Shown here piece by piece: positions 21,201-25,616 of a stretch of DNA of 64,000 nt. Origin of the DNA: DAOPYU01 sp942493245 (lineage in GTDB: Bacteria; Sumerlaeota; Sumerlaeia; UBA8349); contig OW818685.1 in NCBI GenBank assembly GCA_942493245.1, positions 4,278,001 to 4,342,000 of the forward strand. Reading direction: 5' to 3'. The notes below the pieces were generated by a model. That model made no database searches, had not been told where the DNA came from, and was given only the letters and a program-made list of their open reading frames with translations. Position numbers and translations under genes: made by a program. Within the stretch, counting starts at the first letter, position 1. The number at the start of each line of letters is the position of its first letter.

Positions 21201-22935
21201 AAACCGACGACATGGTGGATTCCGTGGTCGAATTGGTCTGGTAGGCGAAAAACTGCATTTCCCTGACCCGCCACGTCTGCCCGGCGGGAACCGTGAAACG
21301 ATCCAATAGACGCCAGGGGATACCACCATAAGTGCCACCAGTAAAACCCAATGTGCTGAGGCCCAATGCCGTTTGGATAACCGACGCATCCGCGCCACCC
21401 GCTCCCAATCCCGGGCCGTTGAACAACGGGCCATTGTCGTGCAAGAGATCCCACTGGCCCACACTCGCCAGCGCATGGAACACATTGAGCCGACCATTCG
21501 AGACACACAACCCGCTGCTCGTCAACCGATCTGCCGTGGACATCAAGGCGTTCTTGACTTCCGCCACAGTCAAATCGGGACGATAACCCAGCAACAGGGC
21601 GCAGGCGCCCGTCACATGCGGCGCCGCCATCGAGGTGCCATCCATATATTGATAACCGCCACCGGGGGCGCAGCTGAGAATTCCGGCCCCAGGCGCCGCC
21701 AGGTCCGTCGTCGTGGCGCCGTAGTTCGAGAACCACGTCATCGCGTCGTTGCGGTCGGTCGCAATAACCGAAATAATATTCGAGCAATCGTACGAAGCGG
21801 GATAGACGGGCGTGGCATCCATGTTCACGCTGTCATTGCCTGCCGACGAGACATACACAATGTTACGCGCCCCCAGGGCATCAATCGCGTCCTTTTCGGC
21901 CTGCGAGTACGGCCCGCCACCCCAAGAGTTGTTCAACACCCGCGCGCCCTGATCCGCCGCATACTCCCACCCTTCGAGGATGGCGGCGTCGGTGGTGTTA
22001 CCGGCAGCGTTGAAAATCTTGATCGCCATGAGTTTCACACGCCAGCACACGCCCACCACACCCGCGCCGTTGTTGCCGATCGCGCCGATCGTGCCCGCCG
22101 TGTGCGAGCCGTGTCCGTGGTCGTCCATCGGGTCGCCGTCGCCATTGACGGAGTCGTATCCGTAGATGTCATCCACATATCCATTGCCGTCGTCATCAAT
22201 CCCGTTGCCCGGAATCTCCCCGGTGTTTACCCACCGGTTCCCAGCCAGATCCGGGTGCGTGTAATCCATGCCGGTGTCCACCACCCCCACAATCAGGTCG
22301 GGGGAACCGGTAAAGCGATCCCAGGCCTCTGTCGCGTCAATGTCGTCGTCCACGGTCCCGCCACCCTGGCCGATATTCTCCAACCCCCACAGATCGCCAA
22401 ACTGGGGATCGTTCGGGGTGGCATGCAAATGCCGCACATAGTTCGGTTCGGCGTAAAGCACCTGCTGCGACTGATTGATCGCCGCGAGCGCTTCGTCCAC
22501 CCCCTGCGTGGCGGGGATCTCGACCAGCGCCAATCCCGGCACCAGTTTGAATTTCCGAGCGATTTTCGCTCCGTTCACCGCGCTCAGCGCCTGCGTCTGA
22601 GCCGCCGTGTCCGCCGTCTCGGCAAACCGCACCAGCACGTGGCGCGGTTCAAGTTCCGCCCGGGAATCAATCCCCGCATAGGGACGCTTGCGCGCGGGAG
22701 ACACACTCGAGACGCTCGATGCGACAGACGATGAAACGTCCGCCAGAATCTGGCTCGTCGGTTTGCTCACGCCCGGTGTCAACGCCAGAGCCGTCCCGGA
22801 AGACGATTCTTGCGGATTGACCACCTCCGCCGCATCGTTGCGAGCCGGTTGGGGCGCATTTTCCGCCGCCAGCGACCAACAAAAAAGCAGTGCGACTCCC
22901 ATCGAAGCAGAAATGAATCTCCAGATTCCACGCAT
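211..22935 (-). CDS. Giant secreted multidomain protein with three subtilisin (S8) domains (~7574 aa)
   Basis: The chosen ATG at 22935 has a strong Shine-Dalgarno (GAGGAGGT) and opens a signal peptide ending near SLAAEN; the frame extends further upstream, but without a leader. Approximate residue positions: S8 domain 1 at 100-490 (VVDTGMD, DHGHGSHTAG, GTSMAAPH); S8 domain 2 at 1340-1730 (VIDTGIS, PHGTAVAS, GSSYAAAH); S8 domain 3 at 3935-4345 (VIDTGVD, DHSHGTHCAG, GTSMAAPH). Each is preceded by an I9-like prodomain segment (LVRF...LYAEPNY) and carries an acidic DDDGNGYVDD insertion, probably for calcium. Between them are five MAM/choice-of-anchor-J-like domains (starting near 1908, 2187, 3107, 4520 and 5478), four LamG-like domains and many BACON/ASH-like beta domains. 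An FN3 is followed by twelve Ig-like repeats (about 5845-7000), another Ig-like domain, an FN3 and a C-terminal module (about 7203-7574) shared with the genes at 33458 and 56939. Likely an exported cell-surface or extracellular protease/adhesin; the substrate is unknown. Confidence 0.93.
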   Translation of the reverse strand: MRGIWRFISASMGVALLFCWSLAAENAPQPARNDAAEVVNPQESSSGTALALTPGVSKPTSQILADVSSSVASSVSSVSPARKRPYAGIDSRAELEPRHVLVRFAETADTAAQTQALSAVNGAKIARKFKLVPGLALVEIPATQGVDEALAAINQSQQVLYAEPNYVRHLHATPNDPQFGDLWGLENIGQGGGTVDDDIDATEAWDRFTGSPDLIVGVVDTGMDYTHPDLAGNRWVNTGEIPGNGIDDDGNGYVDDIYGYDSVNGDGDPMDDHGHGSHTAGTIGAIGNNGAGVVGVCWRVKLMAIKIFNAAGNTTDAAILEGWEYAADQGARVLNNSWGGGPYSQAEKDAIDALGARNIVYVSSAGNDSVNMDATPVYPASYDCSNIISVIATDRNDAMTWFSNYGATTTDLAAPGAGILSCAPGGGYQYMDGTSMAAPHVTGACALLLGYRPDLTVAEVKNALMSTADRLTSSGLCVSNGRLNVFHALASVGQWDLLHDNGPLFNGPGLGAGGADASVIQTALGLSTLGFTGGTYGGIPWRLLDRFTVPAGQTWRVREMQFFAYQTNSTTESTMSSVSVRVWNGTPGATGSAVVYGDTTTNRLVRTEWTHGYRVTEATPGNTQRPIMMNTVAVDADFTSGTYWVDWATQGSVSFPGPYVPPLTITGQTTTGQALQYDGAIWQAVADSGTGAPQGFPFLLKGLNGNLAVSPMEGMSSTGYQGRTFTPSQKVYTLSNDSTETSLTWSASAPVGLWWQVTPASGTLAPSGMASLTVLVDAASAPAGTTTASLVVTNETENTSISLPLMLIVNELPGTVGVSDSVLPVNDLTVPFGDTYVGLEQTESVTVRNSNPSQPLWVGGVSLGRYVENFDDGLAQNWQPSAGSLWKVVDGKYVADPTSLAGPFGVWSSLYRGESWSDCSVQVDVASLGSGITVPGLVVRATDDFDWMMGTGSAYLFVLYSDSGMGGFEVLKMVGGGGTPIAFSASPAVNPTGNNRLLVTVSGSTLEMYVNGSLVWRGTDTSISASGRIGTLAQVSGEMSYFDNVVVESPLRVYVSSISAEQQWYLDQAAQGWLPEEIEPLPYMGVQSANPVALSVSASESFRLSDLPTTFPLTLAAGASFTFQVTHQPQRVGADTGTLQIRTNDLDRPDVLVALSGTGLADLLSVSPEQGVWSEGHVGGSFAPATHTFTLATASNLTWMATADQPWVTISPSNGFLSNGSAPVTVGFNAQATSLTEGVYVAALTFHDNTTGLDTTRTVTLEVFTSAKMDVSPASLSASVLLGGSTSQSLTIGNAADADASLTVRLAARETGRVLTDAVEAIEEPAARDFAQIQGLAATERALVRFKPGTSEAARASVAASVGAEIVRTYRIVPDLVQIGFPPEEDLTSLLMALNAKAEVLYAEPDYQRAVDAAPNDPSFQTQWSLDNTGQGGGLVGADIEAVNTWDRQTGDRNVLVAVIDTGISLTHPDLVNNLWQNLAEAPGNGVDDDGNGYVDDVNGYDFISDIPDPRDDIMYPHGTAVASVIGAEGNNGQGIAGVCWQSSLMALKALDGDGVGFDSNLIEAVEYAVTQGAHVINASWGATAYSQSLKDVIDAANGAGVVVVTSAGNTASNLESASYYPASYGSKNIVSVLATNKLDQRASFSSYGAVSVDLGAPGEGVVSLYGTVSGSSYAAAHVSGACALLLSANPLARVQDLKTALLNGTDPVLPGLCVSGGRLNAAQALDLLPAPWLTLTPNALSGIAPGTSQTLQVGFEGELYSAGTYEAEIRIASNDRDKPEVIVPVTLTISEDAIGVTPTAPQTFSGAFGGPFLPTSATYVVSNTGAASYDYSATADVPWLDLSSASGTLNPGESVAIQAVPGHLANTLMPGHYEATVEFVNTTSGARIPCPVELDVTSIPPELLKQVLVYDFPLDTDPGWTTQGQWAFGVPTGGGSYNHDPVSGHTGANVYGYNLAGDYPNNLTPTQYLITQPLDFTDYLSVTMEFWRWLGIEPNTWDHATIDVSNDNGATWTNVWSNPSTAISENAWSLQSYDISAVTAGHANVRVRWGMGTTDNIITYPGWNIDDIQFFGLVASRELKVSPETSFEAEGRQHGPFDPTSATYVLTNTTTGSLTWSVAKSATWYDVAPVSGTLQPGETVSVSAALNAQTIYLHGGLHSDSLVFTASVGSPKNRSVSLNVLPYHGDDIYYFPFDTDPGWACEGQWAFGTPQGGAGDHGNPDPTSGHTGTNVYGYNLAGGYPNSLTPTQYLITEPLDFTGQASVFLDFWRWLGVEENMYDKVSIGVSNDNGATWTTIWTNPNSWINENAWTLQTYDISAVAAGHAQVRVRWGMGTTDSMWTFAGWNIDDVRFYTTKPWHELAANPTAPFEAEGFEAGPFAPTSMTYTLTNLTSQSLTWQVLNLGSIPSWLQFSDVAGSLAVGASTTVDVELSSAAEALPAGLHTFDVQFVDVANPGNPESRSVRLNVLPRYGEIAVTDSVAPADDHDLPFGNQEVGRVTTQTVTVQNSSPSYDLTVTSVTLQGEMFVYSEDFSDDLAQGWQPVTGTWSVAGGEYRVDTPGQDYYGVGCSSYGSEVWADVSAEVKVRRVATDPNTGFAALVLRASADYNFTDTGTGYVFFIDPRMGQFFVFYGPANTLSALVGWTASAAIQPEVNVLKASAVGTQLKFYINGSLVWQGTDNRAASGRVALVGGVGSGQATFFDDVWVSESALPFNLSKQPGIFPMTLAPGASATFDVGFAPTAVRTSTATLTVTSNDRTDPAVSVALSGMGLSSDFGVTPVDGLIASGHPGGPFTPASQTYSLFAPQAGVAVEYSASVDQPWVEVSPSTGTLAGQTTTSLTVSLTAAATTLTEGAYGATLTVRNELTGQIFTRPIVLSVFTTPIIEVSPASLSASLLPGAVQVKSLFVSNNIEADANLNVNLGIEPVTGDVSWLSTTPTAVTAIAPGDVEPIQVRFAPETVAPGVYEANLVLTSNDLTSPVVRVPVTLTVLDEALRVSPLDAWNISGPQGGEFTTESTELVVSNAGTAGITWMVNTGATWCEVAPAGGSLAAGASVAAMLRLTNEAYLLTPGEYTTQVVFTNPATGATYRRTVTLTVQAVAPEWLNLYWFPLDTDPGWTVQGQWAFGTPTGGGSQNHDPLAGHTGTNVYGYNLTGDYPNNMATPQYLISESLDFTGYSTVTLEFWRWLGVESSSFDHASIDVSNDDGATWTPVWAHSSGSLNPTAWTLQSYDISSVAGGHAQVKVRWGMGPTDSSITYPGWNIDDIAFRVPANPGIKMTPSNVAWNPAGREGGPFTPATAQYRLRNVSSSPLDWDSVTSVSWVVATPASGTLLPGEAVDVELSLDSPTVTTFTGAYPVPARYANEVIFFQTNGVSTSRTASVNLDVTARPGRIKVLDSVPADGDLRVPFGTHLVGTATTETVTIHNSDPTHELVVKNVKLASSIEFEEDFDSGTADGWVPSNPAQWQVVDGEYRAQGATAGWMQSMYMEEMWTDVSARVKVRRGGSNTVALAVRASDNFFAEPPAGTAYVVGFSGNGNYWVIKWTGSGGYAWMQPWTASPFLIPGAATNEMQIVVVGNQLRVYFNGNLAWSGTDSSISGPGRVALTAYGSTPTDTYYFDDVQIEKSPEGVLSVLDPAQVWYNAHPVVGGTPEVAPAEDVFESYPGGDPVVSVASDVSVLAKAANGSFLFSTPVSFPYSIAPGGDLVLQVGYHPLATGVKETKYLTIRSYEDTKPKVILPLTGQAVSEFLTVTPNDAFVTQRGTDGAFEPSEKVYVLTNQSTTTALTWAAPASADWFETLPASGTLSSATSASLTVRLTAKAQQLPIGVTEAVLSIQDQTNGLTTMRTVRADVLSGPQMSVAPTSVTASLMLGEVTTLPLTVSNASEAYGALSILASVRETSRSLASVGAVGVAQAGSALDAPDKGAMPPADFRAEAAPNQLLVRFAPSASAPRSGHQVNATAEQVRAQTLDSICSGAQIEKELPLVPGLCVVSVPPTQGIQESVAALNNSPDILYAEPNYLLKIHETIPNDPSFNLLWGMHNTGQSGGTPDADIDAPEAWDTATDASNVIVAVIDTGVDYNHADLSANMWVNADEIAGNGVDDDGNGYVDDIHGYDFANGDANPMDDHSHGTHCAGTIGAVGNNGLGVAGVAWNVQIMAMKFLDFTGNGDTANAIYCVQYAVQNGAQVLSNSWGGGSYSQALKDAIVAAGNQGVLFVASAGNEYGVNNDVTPSYPGSYDCSNIIAVMSTDRNEAVSDFSNFGPTSVDIAAPGSSIYSCLPGNLYGYKSGTSMAAPHVSGACALLLGHNPTLTVTQVQQALFSTVDPVVPGYCVTGGRLNLQRALSTGVSWLAVAPKTVTGIAPGSATALEVTLDSTGLEPGQYEGTVQIESNDPANPVVIVPVSLVVQYEGMRVTPTDPVALSGTRGGPFTSAIAEYRVLNPTGAAMNWTVTPQQGWLTALPTSGTLAAGESATVLVTVNSAGNVLPVGLHAGQLAFRDLAASSDVTRDLTLDIQPLPLTQVYYWPLDENPGWQVEGQWAFGQPTGAGSVAPDPTSGHTGSYVYGYNLSGDYANYLSARYLTTEVIDCSGLRNVTLSFWRWLCVEDSVYDQAAIEVSRDGVTWTTVWSHSEGTLTDSAWQEVSYDISAVADNQPQVQVRWAMGPTDDGNTFAGWNIDDIAILADPDDGLGVTPAAGLVAQGYQEGPFTPASAVYHLTNLTTETLNWESQISTGSWVTISPSSGALTAGQSVDVTVAVNAEAGNLPVGLHALSVTFKRAGNVVGYVRTVDLTVLARPGEVQVLDSIAPQTDLQMPFGAQVVGTRTTQTLTVQNTSSKYPLTLMSLGSYLYKNTFSGGGMPAGWTDSPPASWGMVAGEYRAQGLGYMQSMYMDQTWTDVSVRVKVRRGGSDTAMLSLRASDDFYIQPSAGVGYAVGFAGNGQFWVAKWIGGGGVVWLQPWTASPFLNMGAATNEMQFVAVGNQLRVYFNSHLAWSGTDDTITGPGKVALSIFGDTPTDAIYFDDLVVEIPSPSLLSVTDVGQSEGSGQPVTPGALQASPSSNPVGTDSDAASASVRASVSEMKADLDGGYAISGPDLPMTIPPNGSLTFDVGFEPTAVGDSPSFLIVQTDDLETSQTRVELSGRGVEDALDMTPADGFNSAGRPGGPFSQTSTTYVLSNVTASSATWSASTTQGWLQVTPASGTLDGHSSVTLTLSLTAAAEALPNGITTDTLTVLNTGTSYTLTRPATLTVEPTPTVEVDTTPIEVTLYVDGQETRTLAIGNAAVADLPLDFILKPVQTSYTLDAAMPRWFAVSPTSATGVAAGSSVNVSVQFSAVHVRPGTYWGKIRMRTNDLIHPTVEVPVSLRVNAEPLEVSPSDDQVTSGVRGTVFTPAQFEYVLSNNGPDALPWSAALSEGNWLSLDTASGTLASGVTATVRVSVTPEAALLPVSFYEQELEVTNQATGSVLKRTVQLVVRPLPQGVVADFPLDSDPGWIRGGQWAFGAPQGLGSHDGDPAVSHSGASVFGYNLAGDYENNLTPQALQTLAIDCSDSTNVQLTFWRWLGVESSDYDEAAVEVSADGTNWTPVWANPVAAVSDHQWTQVAYDISDVADGQPTVYVRWIMGATDDGVTYPGWNIDDVQILGDSMLPDIALDATSLNFGTITRTQATTSRTLTVVNHGLLDLTFTSVSFTGTDAASFSLDPASSLAPLGMDGLRALNVIFAPSLVGPKQAEMVIVTNDPDQTTVTISLSGYLVVDPPVLTPEPLFTAGLSNTIDWQASANAVAYEAQASTTPGFDAPVTQEVSSPTVSVVYANLTDGQTYWYRVRARDEMGNSSFWSEVTSSTQDNTPPVLSGLGASPAVATQGTTVTVTFSVSEPLTSAPLVTVNAHPASFVSATGLDYVYAYGVQDSANDPNGPASVRVQVLDRVSWPGELSSTTILTIDQVAPGYSDFQVTPAIAKQGTTVTLAFTVSETLGQTPVLSVNGTPATFGSLNGLEYTFTYVIGSDPEGEAVLSLDLRDVAGNQLLVSPVGQTLRVDNTAPTFLNLAVAPALAREGTDAQLTFTLSDAVSGALTTSPTVTVNGHAATYVSQSGLDYTYRYTVQSAASDPSGLATIQVAGTDLAGNTGQIENATLLRIDQDPPQILAVVATPALATEGQEVQVAVTVNEDMASTPTVTVNSHAVTWVGKAGFVYTFRYTIQGAQADPDGDAVIGVLATDLAGNQTALDVKTALKLDQTAPVYNNFFVNPARAAEGTTVTIQFLPSETLTSSPLVTVNGHPTVELPIDGLGYAYAYVVQNAATDPDGWARVEVTGFDLAGKQGTLVSTSTLYIDQINPTFTPVLAAPAVAREATTVSLTFVASEELGTTPTVTVNGSAADFVSQAETLYTYQYLIPAASEGPEGWAVIRVEGTDLVGKTGAIETTDSLRIDYTAPVFSNLTVTPDLAGAATSVTLTFQVSETLSTTPTVTVNGHAAVAQALSGGVYTFHYEIQTADPDGLAVILVTGTDVAGNPGVVSWNNVLAVDQTVPVFSNLVAAPSLARGGTEATLTFIASEVLATSPTVTVNGHAAQFTNLTNLTWTYRYTIDASDADGAAVILIEGLDLAGNAGLLSNNTALVVDQTAPVFSDLTVVPVQAREGASVTLTFTASEVLATSPTVTVNGHVAQFDGLTSLTWTYVYTVGADDTEGAAALLISGTDPAGNTGELSNNTALIVDKTAPVFSNLTVVPAQAVQGTSVTLTFTASEALVTSPTVTVNGHVAQFDGLTSLTWTYVYDVGANDTEGAATIFISGVDLAGNAGELSNNTALVVLLDTTPPVFSNLVATPALAKEGTQVSLTFSASEALLTSPTVTVNGHAAQFGGLAGAVWTFVYTVQADDAEGAAAILVSGLDLVGNPGQLSNNTALLVDKTAPVFSDLQASPALAKDGAQVSLFFLASETLGATPVLTVNGHPAQYVQASGLSYEFRYEVLAADPEGAAAVVVSGADVAGNTGQIESVTVLQVDRTAPTVALFSTAPDPVEASSMTVTVVFSEPVTGFEAGDVVVANAVLSHFTADAGGSSYSFALDLSASLEGLVTVSVGAAVAQDASGNANLAAESLSRSFVPGLPAPADLTASGNTFRVLLNWSPVTSATAYVVERTVAGTTDTVPVSWTVSAADALSGSGTNAFVDDTAVPAVMYSYKVKALDAQQKESDPSLAATAAVTAELITAANYKVTAKGYALVRDAANNLTFTPTIAGSNPGTIKIALLKKMPANAVDSPEKGIYYLTSLTQVPVLKVDGSVKTLSFDVPVFSLEVRDLAKSVSAKSVTFLTANEFGSITITSTKPSESGIYARTFIETTSAGATQMSIKVTGAVVEEVGSTAATAQPIKLLKVASKTYKDAANAKKTSLGAIGSLPKVVNELQVGNTTSAPAEATPCSILGSVLKSITVSGGPLVADEIVGAIDKVTVSGANLRCGLIQSSKDLVLVQATAKKVSGVLKGGAVGTAGSPLAMVVKGQPNTKKVAIGKVYGQTGVSGFFYAGYDAATGAPKKSGGINILQTKTGVVEGAAFLDPALVSKLKILPKTPVQPIVINPGN
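1925..5400 (-). repeat. Twelve tandem ~97-aa Ig-like repeats inside the giant protein
   Basis: The encoded protein repeats the pattern TAPVFSNLxVxPxxAxEGT, SEPL-SPTVTVNGHxA and a closing AGN/VDQTAP motif twelve times, at about 290 bp per unit. Units at about 2100-3400 are nearly identical even at DNA level: the stretch encoding SPTVTVNGH and the preceding SVTLTFTASE recur with few changes. Older units toward 5400 have drifted. This is a stalk-like beta-sandwich array of the Ig/cadherin-like type found in bacterial adhesins. Confidence 0.85.
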
Positions 22936-22940
22936 AACGA

Positions 22941-22948
22941 ACCTCCTC
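22941..22948 (-). promoter_or_regulatory. Shine-Dalgarno deciding the start of the giant gene
   Basis: On the minus strand GAGGAGGT lies 5 nt before the ATG at 22935. The next upstream in-frame start (22998) has no such site and would place 21 charged residues before the signal peptide. Confidence 0.8.
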
Positions 22949-23348
22949 GGTGTGCTTTCGCGCCGGGGCTCAGAAGTCCCTCGGACGCCGTTCGACAAAT
23001 GATCTTATAGTCTCATCATCTCAAAATTCGATAATTCCGGACACACTGCTGCACAGAATGAAAGCGTTCAGTTCAGACCACCCACGTAACGACACAAAGT
23101 CATCAAGGCAGAACTGTCCCTCAATCTACAAAAGACGAAAAATGGAAAGGGATGGATAGGGAATAGGTGGAAACAAAACCGTCTTGCGACTCGGAAAGGG
23201 CGTCCCCCAATACAGAAGGCCTGCGCCAATGACACAACGAAAAATAGAACGGGTACCCATCGGTTCTCTCCTGTTCAGCCCGTTATCTCAATAAACCACT
23301 CCAAATTCCAAAATGCTTTTACCAAAAAATTACCTTCCCGGCAACAAA

Positions 23349-23378
23349 AAACCGTCACAAACCGTCAAAAAATCGTCA
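23349..23378. promoter_or_regulatory. Three 10-bp direct repeats in the divergent intergenic region
   Basis: The sequence contains AAACCGTCAC, AAACCGTCAA and AAATCGTCAT back to back with an exact 10-bp period. A fourth, lone match (AAACCGTCTT) lies at 23176-23185. Repeats one helical turn apart are typical of binding sites for dimeric or oligomeric response regulators. The 760-bp region 22936-23695 separates the minus-strand giant gene from the plus-strand glycosyltransferase operon and otherwise holds no gene I can support. Its function as an operator is an inference. Confidence 0.35.
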
Positions 23379-23695
23379 TTGCATCGGGATCGCCCCGAGG
23401 AGAAATCGTGGAATGCAAACAGTCTGTGCGCCATCCCTCCGGGATTTCGGGATCGAAAAGACAGGATAACCACATGAAAAACAATCACATATAAAGCAGA
23501 GTGAAGATACGTTCGGAAAAACAAAAGACGGAATTCCTTCCCCTGATAGAACGGGGAAAGCCGGAAGGATCAGCGAAATGGCCGAACACGGATCGGAACT
23601 TGCCTTTTCCAAAACGCTTGCGTAGAGTGCAGGGTCGTGGCTTTTCTGGGAAAAAAGTACGAAATGCCATGTTTTCACAGACACAAACCGCTGGG

Positions 23696-24541
23696 ATGGC
23701 GGCGAGGAACAGGGCGGACCTAAGCGTGGAAAATCGGCAGAAAATAACGGCTCTCGTGTTGACGCAGAATGTCGAGGACCTGATCGGTCCCTGTCTGGAA
23801 TCCGTCCGGTGGGCCGACGAAATCCTCGTCGTGGATTCCCACAGCGCCGACCGGACCGTCGAAATCGCCCGCAGCTACGGCGCGCGCATCCTCGAACACC
23901 CCTACCAGAACTACATCGCCCAGAACAACTGGGCCATCCCCCAGGCCACCCATCCCTGGATCATCTCCGTGGACAGCGACGAACAGGTCACGCCCGAACT
24001 GCGCGACGAAGCGCTGCGGATTCTGACCGAAGGTCCCCGTTTCAACAGCTACATCGTGCGCCGCGACAATTACTTCATGGGCAAGCGGCTCCGTTACTGC
24101 CTGCGTGGCGACCACGAATGCCGCCTCTTCCTGCGCGACAAGGCGCGCTTCCCCGATCAGGAAGTCCACGCCAACCCGGAAGTCGAAGGCCCGTCCGGCC
24201 ACCTCAAAGGGGCCCTGCTCCATTTCTCGTTCCGGTCGTTCGAGCAATACATCCCGAAGTTCCACGCCATGAGCACCCGGGCGGCGCGCGACCGCTTCCG
24301 CCGGGTCCGCCGCGTCGGGGTCTTTCATCTGGTGCTGCGGCCGCTGGGGCGCTTCTTCAAACAATACGTCCTGAAAATGGGCTTTCTGGACGGACGCGCC
24401 GGCTTGGTCTTCTGTGGCCTCTCGGCGTTCAGCAGTTTCCTCAAGTACGCAAAACTGTGGGAAATGCAGGAGTGTCAGGGCGCGCCCGGAACCTCTTCTG
24501 TGTCCCCCAATCCTCCCGCTTCCAGCGAGCGGCAAGGGTGA
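23696..24541 (+). CDS. Family 2 glycosyltransferase, LPS-core WaaE/KdtX type
   Basis: The protein of about 281 aa begins with the GT-A core ITALVLTQNVEDLI, followed by DEILVVDSHSADRT and WIISVDSDEQ. The last contains the DxD-like metal/nucleotide-sugar site. The pattern fits the beta-1,4-glucosyltransferase (WaaE/KdtX) branch of GT2 enzymes that decorate lipooligosaccharide cores at the cytoplasmic membrane. The basic, hydrophobic C-terminus (RPLGRFFKQYVLKMGF) probably touches the membrane. The start is uncertain: the frame is open back to 23501, with ATGs at 23669 and 23696 and a GTG at 23726, and none has a convincing Shine-Dalgarno. The core starts just after the last. The stop is 4 nt before the heptosyltransferase start, so the genes are co-transcribed. 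Confidence 0.85.
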   Translation: MAARNRADLSVENRQKITALVLTQNVEDLIGPCLESVRWADEILVVDSHSADRTVEIARSYGARILEHPYQNYIAQNNWAIPQATHPWIISVDSDEQVTPELRDEALRILTEGPRFNSYIVRRDNYFMGKRLRYCLRGDHECRLFLRDKARFPDQEVHANPEVEGPSGHLKGALLHFSFRSFEQYIPKFHAMSTRAARDRFRRVRRVGVFHLVLRPLGRFFKQYVLKMGFLDGRAGLVFCGLSAFSSFLKYAKLWEMQECQGAPGTSSVSPNPPASSERQG

Positions 24542-24545
24542 TGCC

Positions 24546-25616
24546 GTGAAGAAGATTTTCATCAAGAGTGTCAACTGGGTCGGGGACGCGGTGATGGTGA
24601 CACCGGCGATCCGCGCCGTGCGCCGCGCGTTCCCGCAGGCCCAGATCACCCTTCTGGCGCGGCCCGGTATCGCGGAGGTTTTCGAGGGTAACCCGGACAT
24701 TGATCGGCTCTGGGTGGGGGACGAACGCGGCTCGTTCCGCCGCTTCCGCGAAATCGCGGCCAGGATGCGTCACGAGCGGTTCGACTGGGGCCTCTCGCTT
24801 CCCAACTCGTTCGCGGCGGCTCTCCTGCTCTTCCTGGGCGGCGTGAAACAACGCGTGGGATACGACCGCGACGGACGCGGCCTCCTCCTGACCGACGCCG
24901 TAAAACCCACCCGCGAAATCCTGGGCGTCCACGAGGTCGAGTATTACCTGAACCTCCTCCACGGTGTCTGCGACGTGAGCCAGCAGGAGCGTAAACTGGT
25001 GCTCGAACCGCCTCCCACCGCCGAGGCGCAGGCCCGGCGGGCGCTCGAAGAGAGCGGACTGGCCGACGCAGTGAAACAGGGACACCCCCTGGTGGGCATC
25101 TGTCCGGGCGCGGCGCACGGAACCGCCAAGCGGTGGATACCCGAGCGATTCGCCGAAGTGTCGGACCGTCTGGCGGAGCAATGGGGCGCGCGCGGCGTGG
25201 TCGTCGGCGCGCCGAACGAACGGGAAGTGGGCCAACAGGTCGCCGCGGCGGCCCAGCACCCCCTCACCGTCCTGAGCGGCCAGTTCCCCCTCCGCACCCT
25301 GATCGCCCTCATCGGCCATTTCCGCCTGTTTCTGACCAACGACTGCGGTTCGATGCACCTGGCGGCGGCGCGCAACGTCCCGCTGGTGGCCGTGTTCGGC
25401 CCGACCAAAGACGAAAACACCGCGCCTTACCACCCCGACGCGCGCATTGTGCGTTGCGCGGAAGTCAACTGCCCCGACCACCCCTGTATGCAACGTCATT
25501 GCAAGCGCGAGCACCAGTGCATGACCTCGGTCACGACAGATGAAGTGGCCCGCGTGGCCGACGAACAGATGCGGCTGTCCCTCGAACAACAACCCAGGGA
25601 GGCGAACCGGACATGA
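24546..25616 (+). CDS. waaF: ADP-heptose:LPS heptosyltransferase (GT9, WaaF-like)
   Basis: The protein of about 356 aa starts at a GTG, 4 nt after the previous stop and downstream of an AAGGGTGA ribosome-binding site. The N-terminus IFIKSVNWVGDAVMVTPAIR is characteristic of GT9 heptosyltransferase II. Later GICPGAAHGTAKRW and LTNDCGSMHLAAA form the sugar-nucleotide site, and a Cys-rich tail (DHPCMQRHCKREHQCM) is typical of WaaF homologues. The enzyme transfers L-glycero-D-manno-heptose from ADP-heptose to the inner core on the cytoplasmic face of the inner membrane. The next gene overlaps it by ATGA, so translation is probably coupled. Assignment to WaaF over WaaC or WaaQ rests on these motifs only. 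Confidence 0.9.
   Translation: MKKIFIKSVNWVGDAVMVTPAIRAVRRAFPQAQITLLARPGIAEVFEGNPDIDRLWVGDERGSFRRFREIAARMRHERFDWGLSLPNSFAAALLLFLGGVKQRVGYDRDGRGLLLTDAVKPTREILGVHEVEYYLNLLHGVCDVSQQERKLVLEPPPTAEAQARRALEESGLADAVKQGHPLVGICPGAAHGTAKRWIPERFAEVSDRLAEQWGARGVVVGAPNEREVGQQVAAAAQHPLTVLSGQFPLRTLIALIGHFRLFLTNDCGSMHLAAARNVPLVAVFGPTKDENTAPYHPDARIVRCAEVNCPDHPCMQRHCKREHQCMTSVTTDEVARVADEQMRLSLEQQPREANRT

Noticed and set aside
22936..22998. Upstream start of the giant gene at 22998
   Set aside because: It would add 21 polar residues before a normal signal peptide, and the strong ribosome-binding site belongs to the ATG at 22935.
23501..23668. N-terminal extension of the GT2 gene
   Set aside because: The extra 56 residues are basic and low in order, match nothing in GT2 enzymes, and no ribosome-binding site supports the start.
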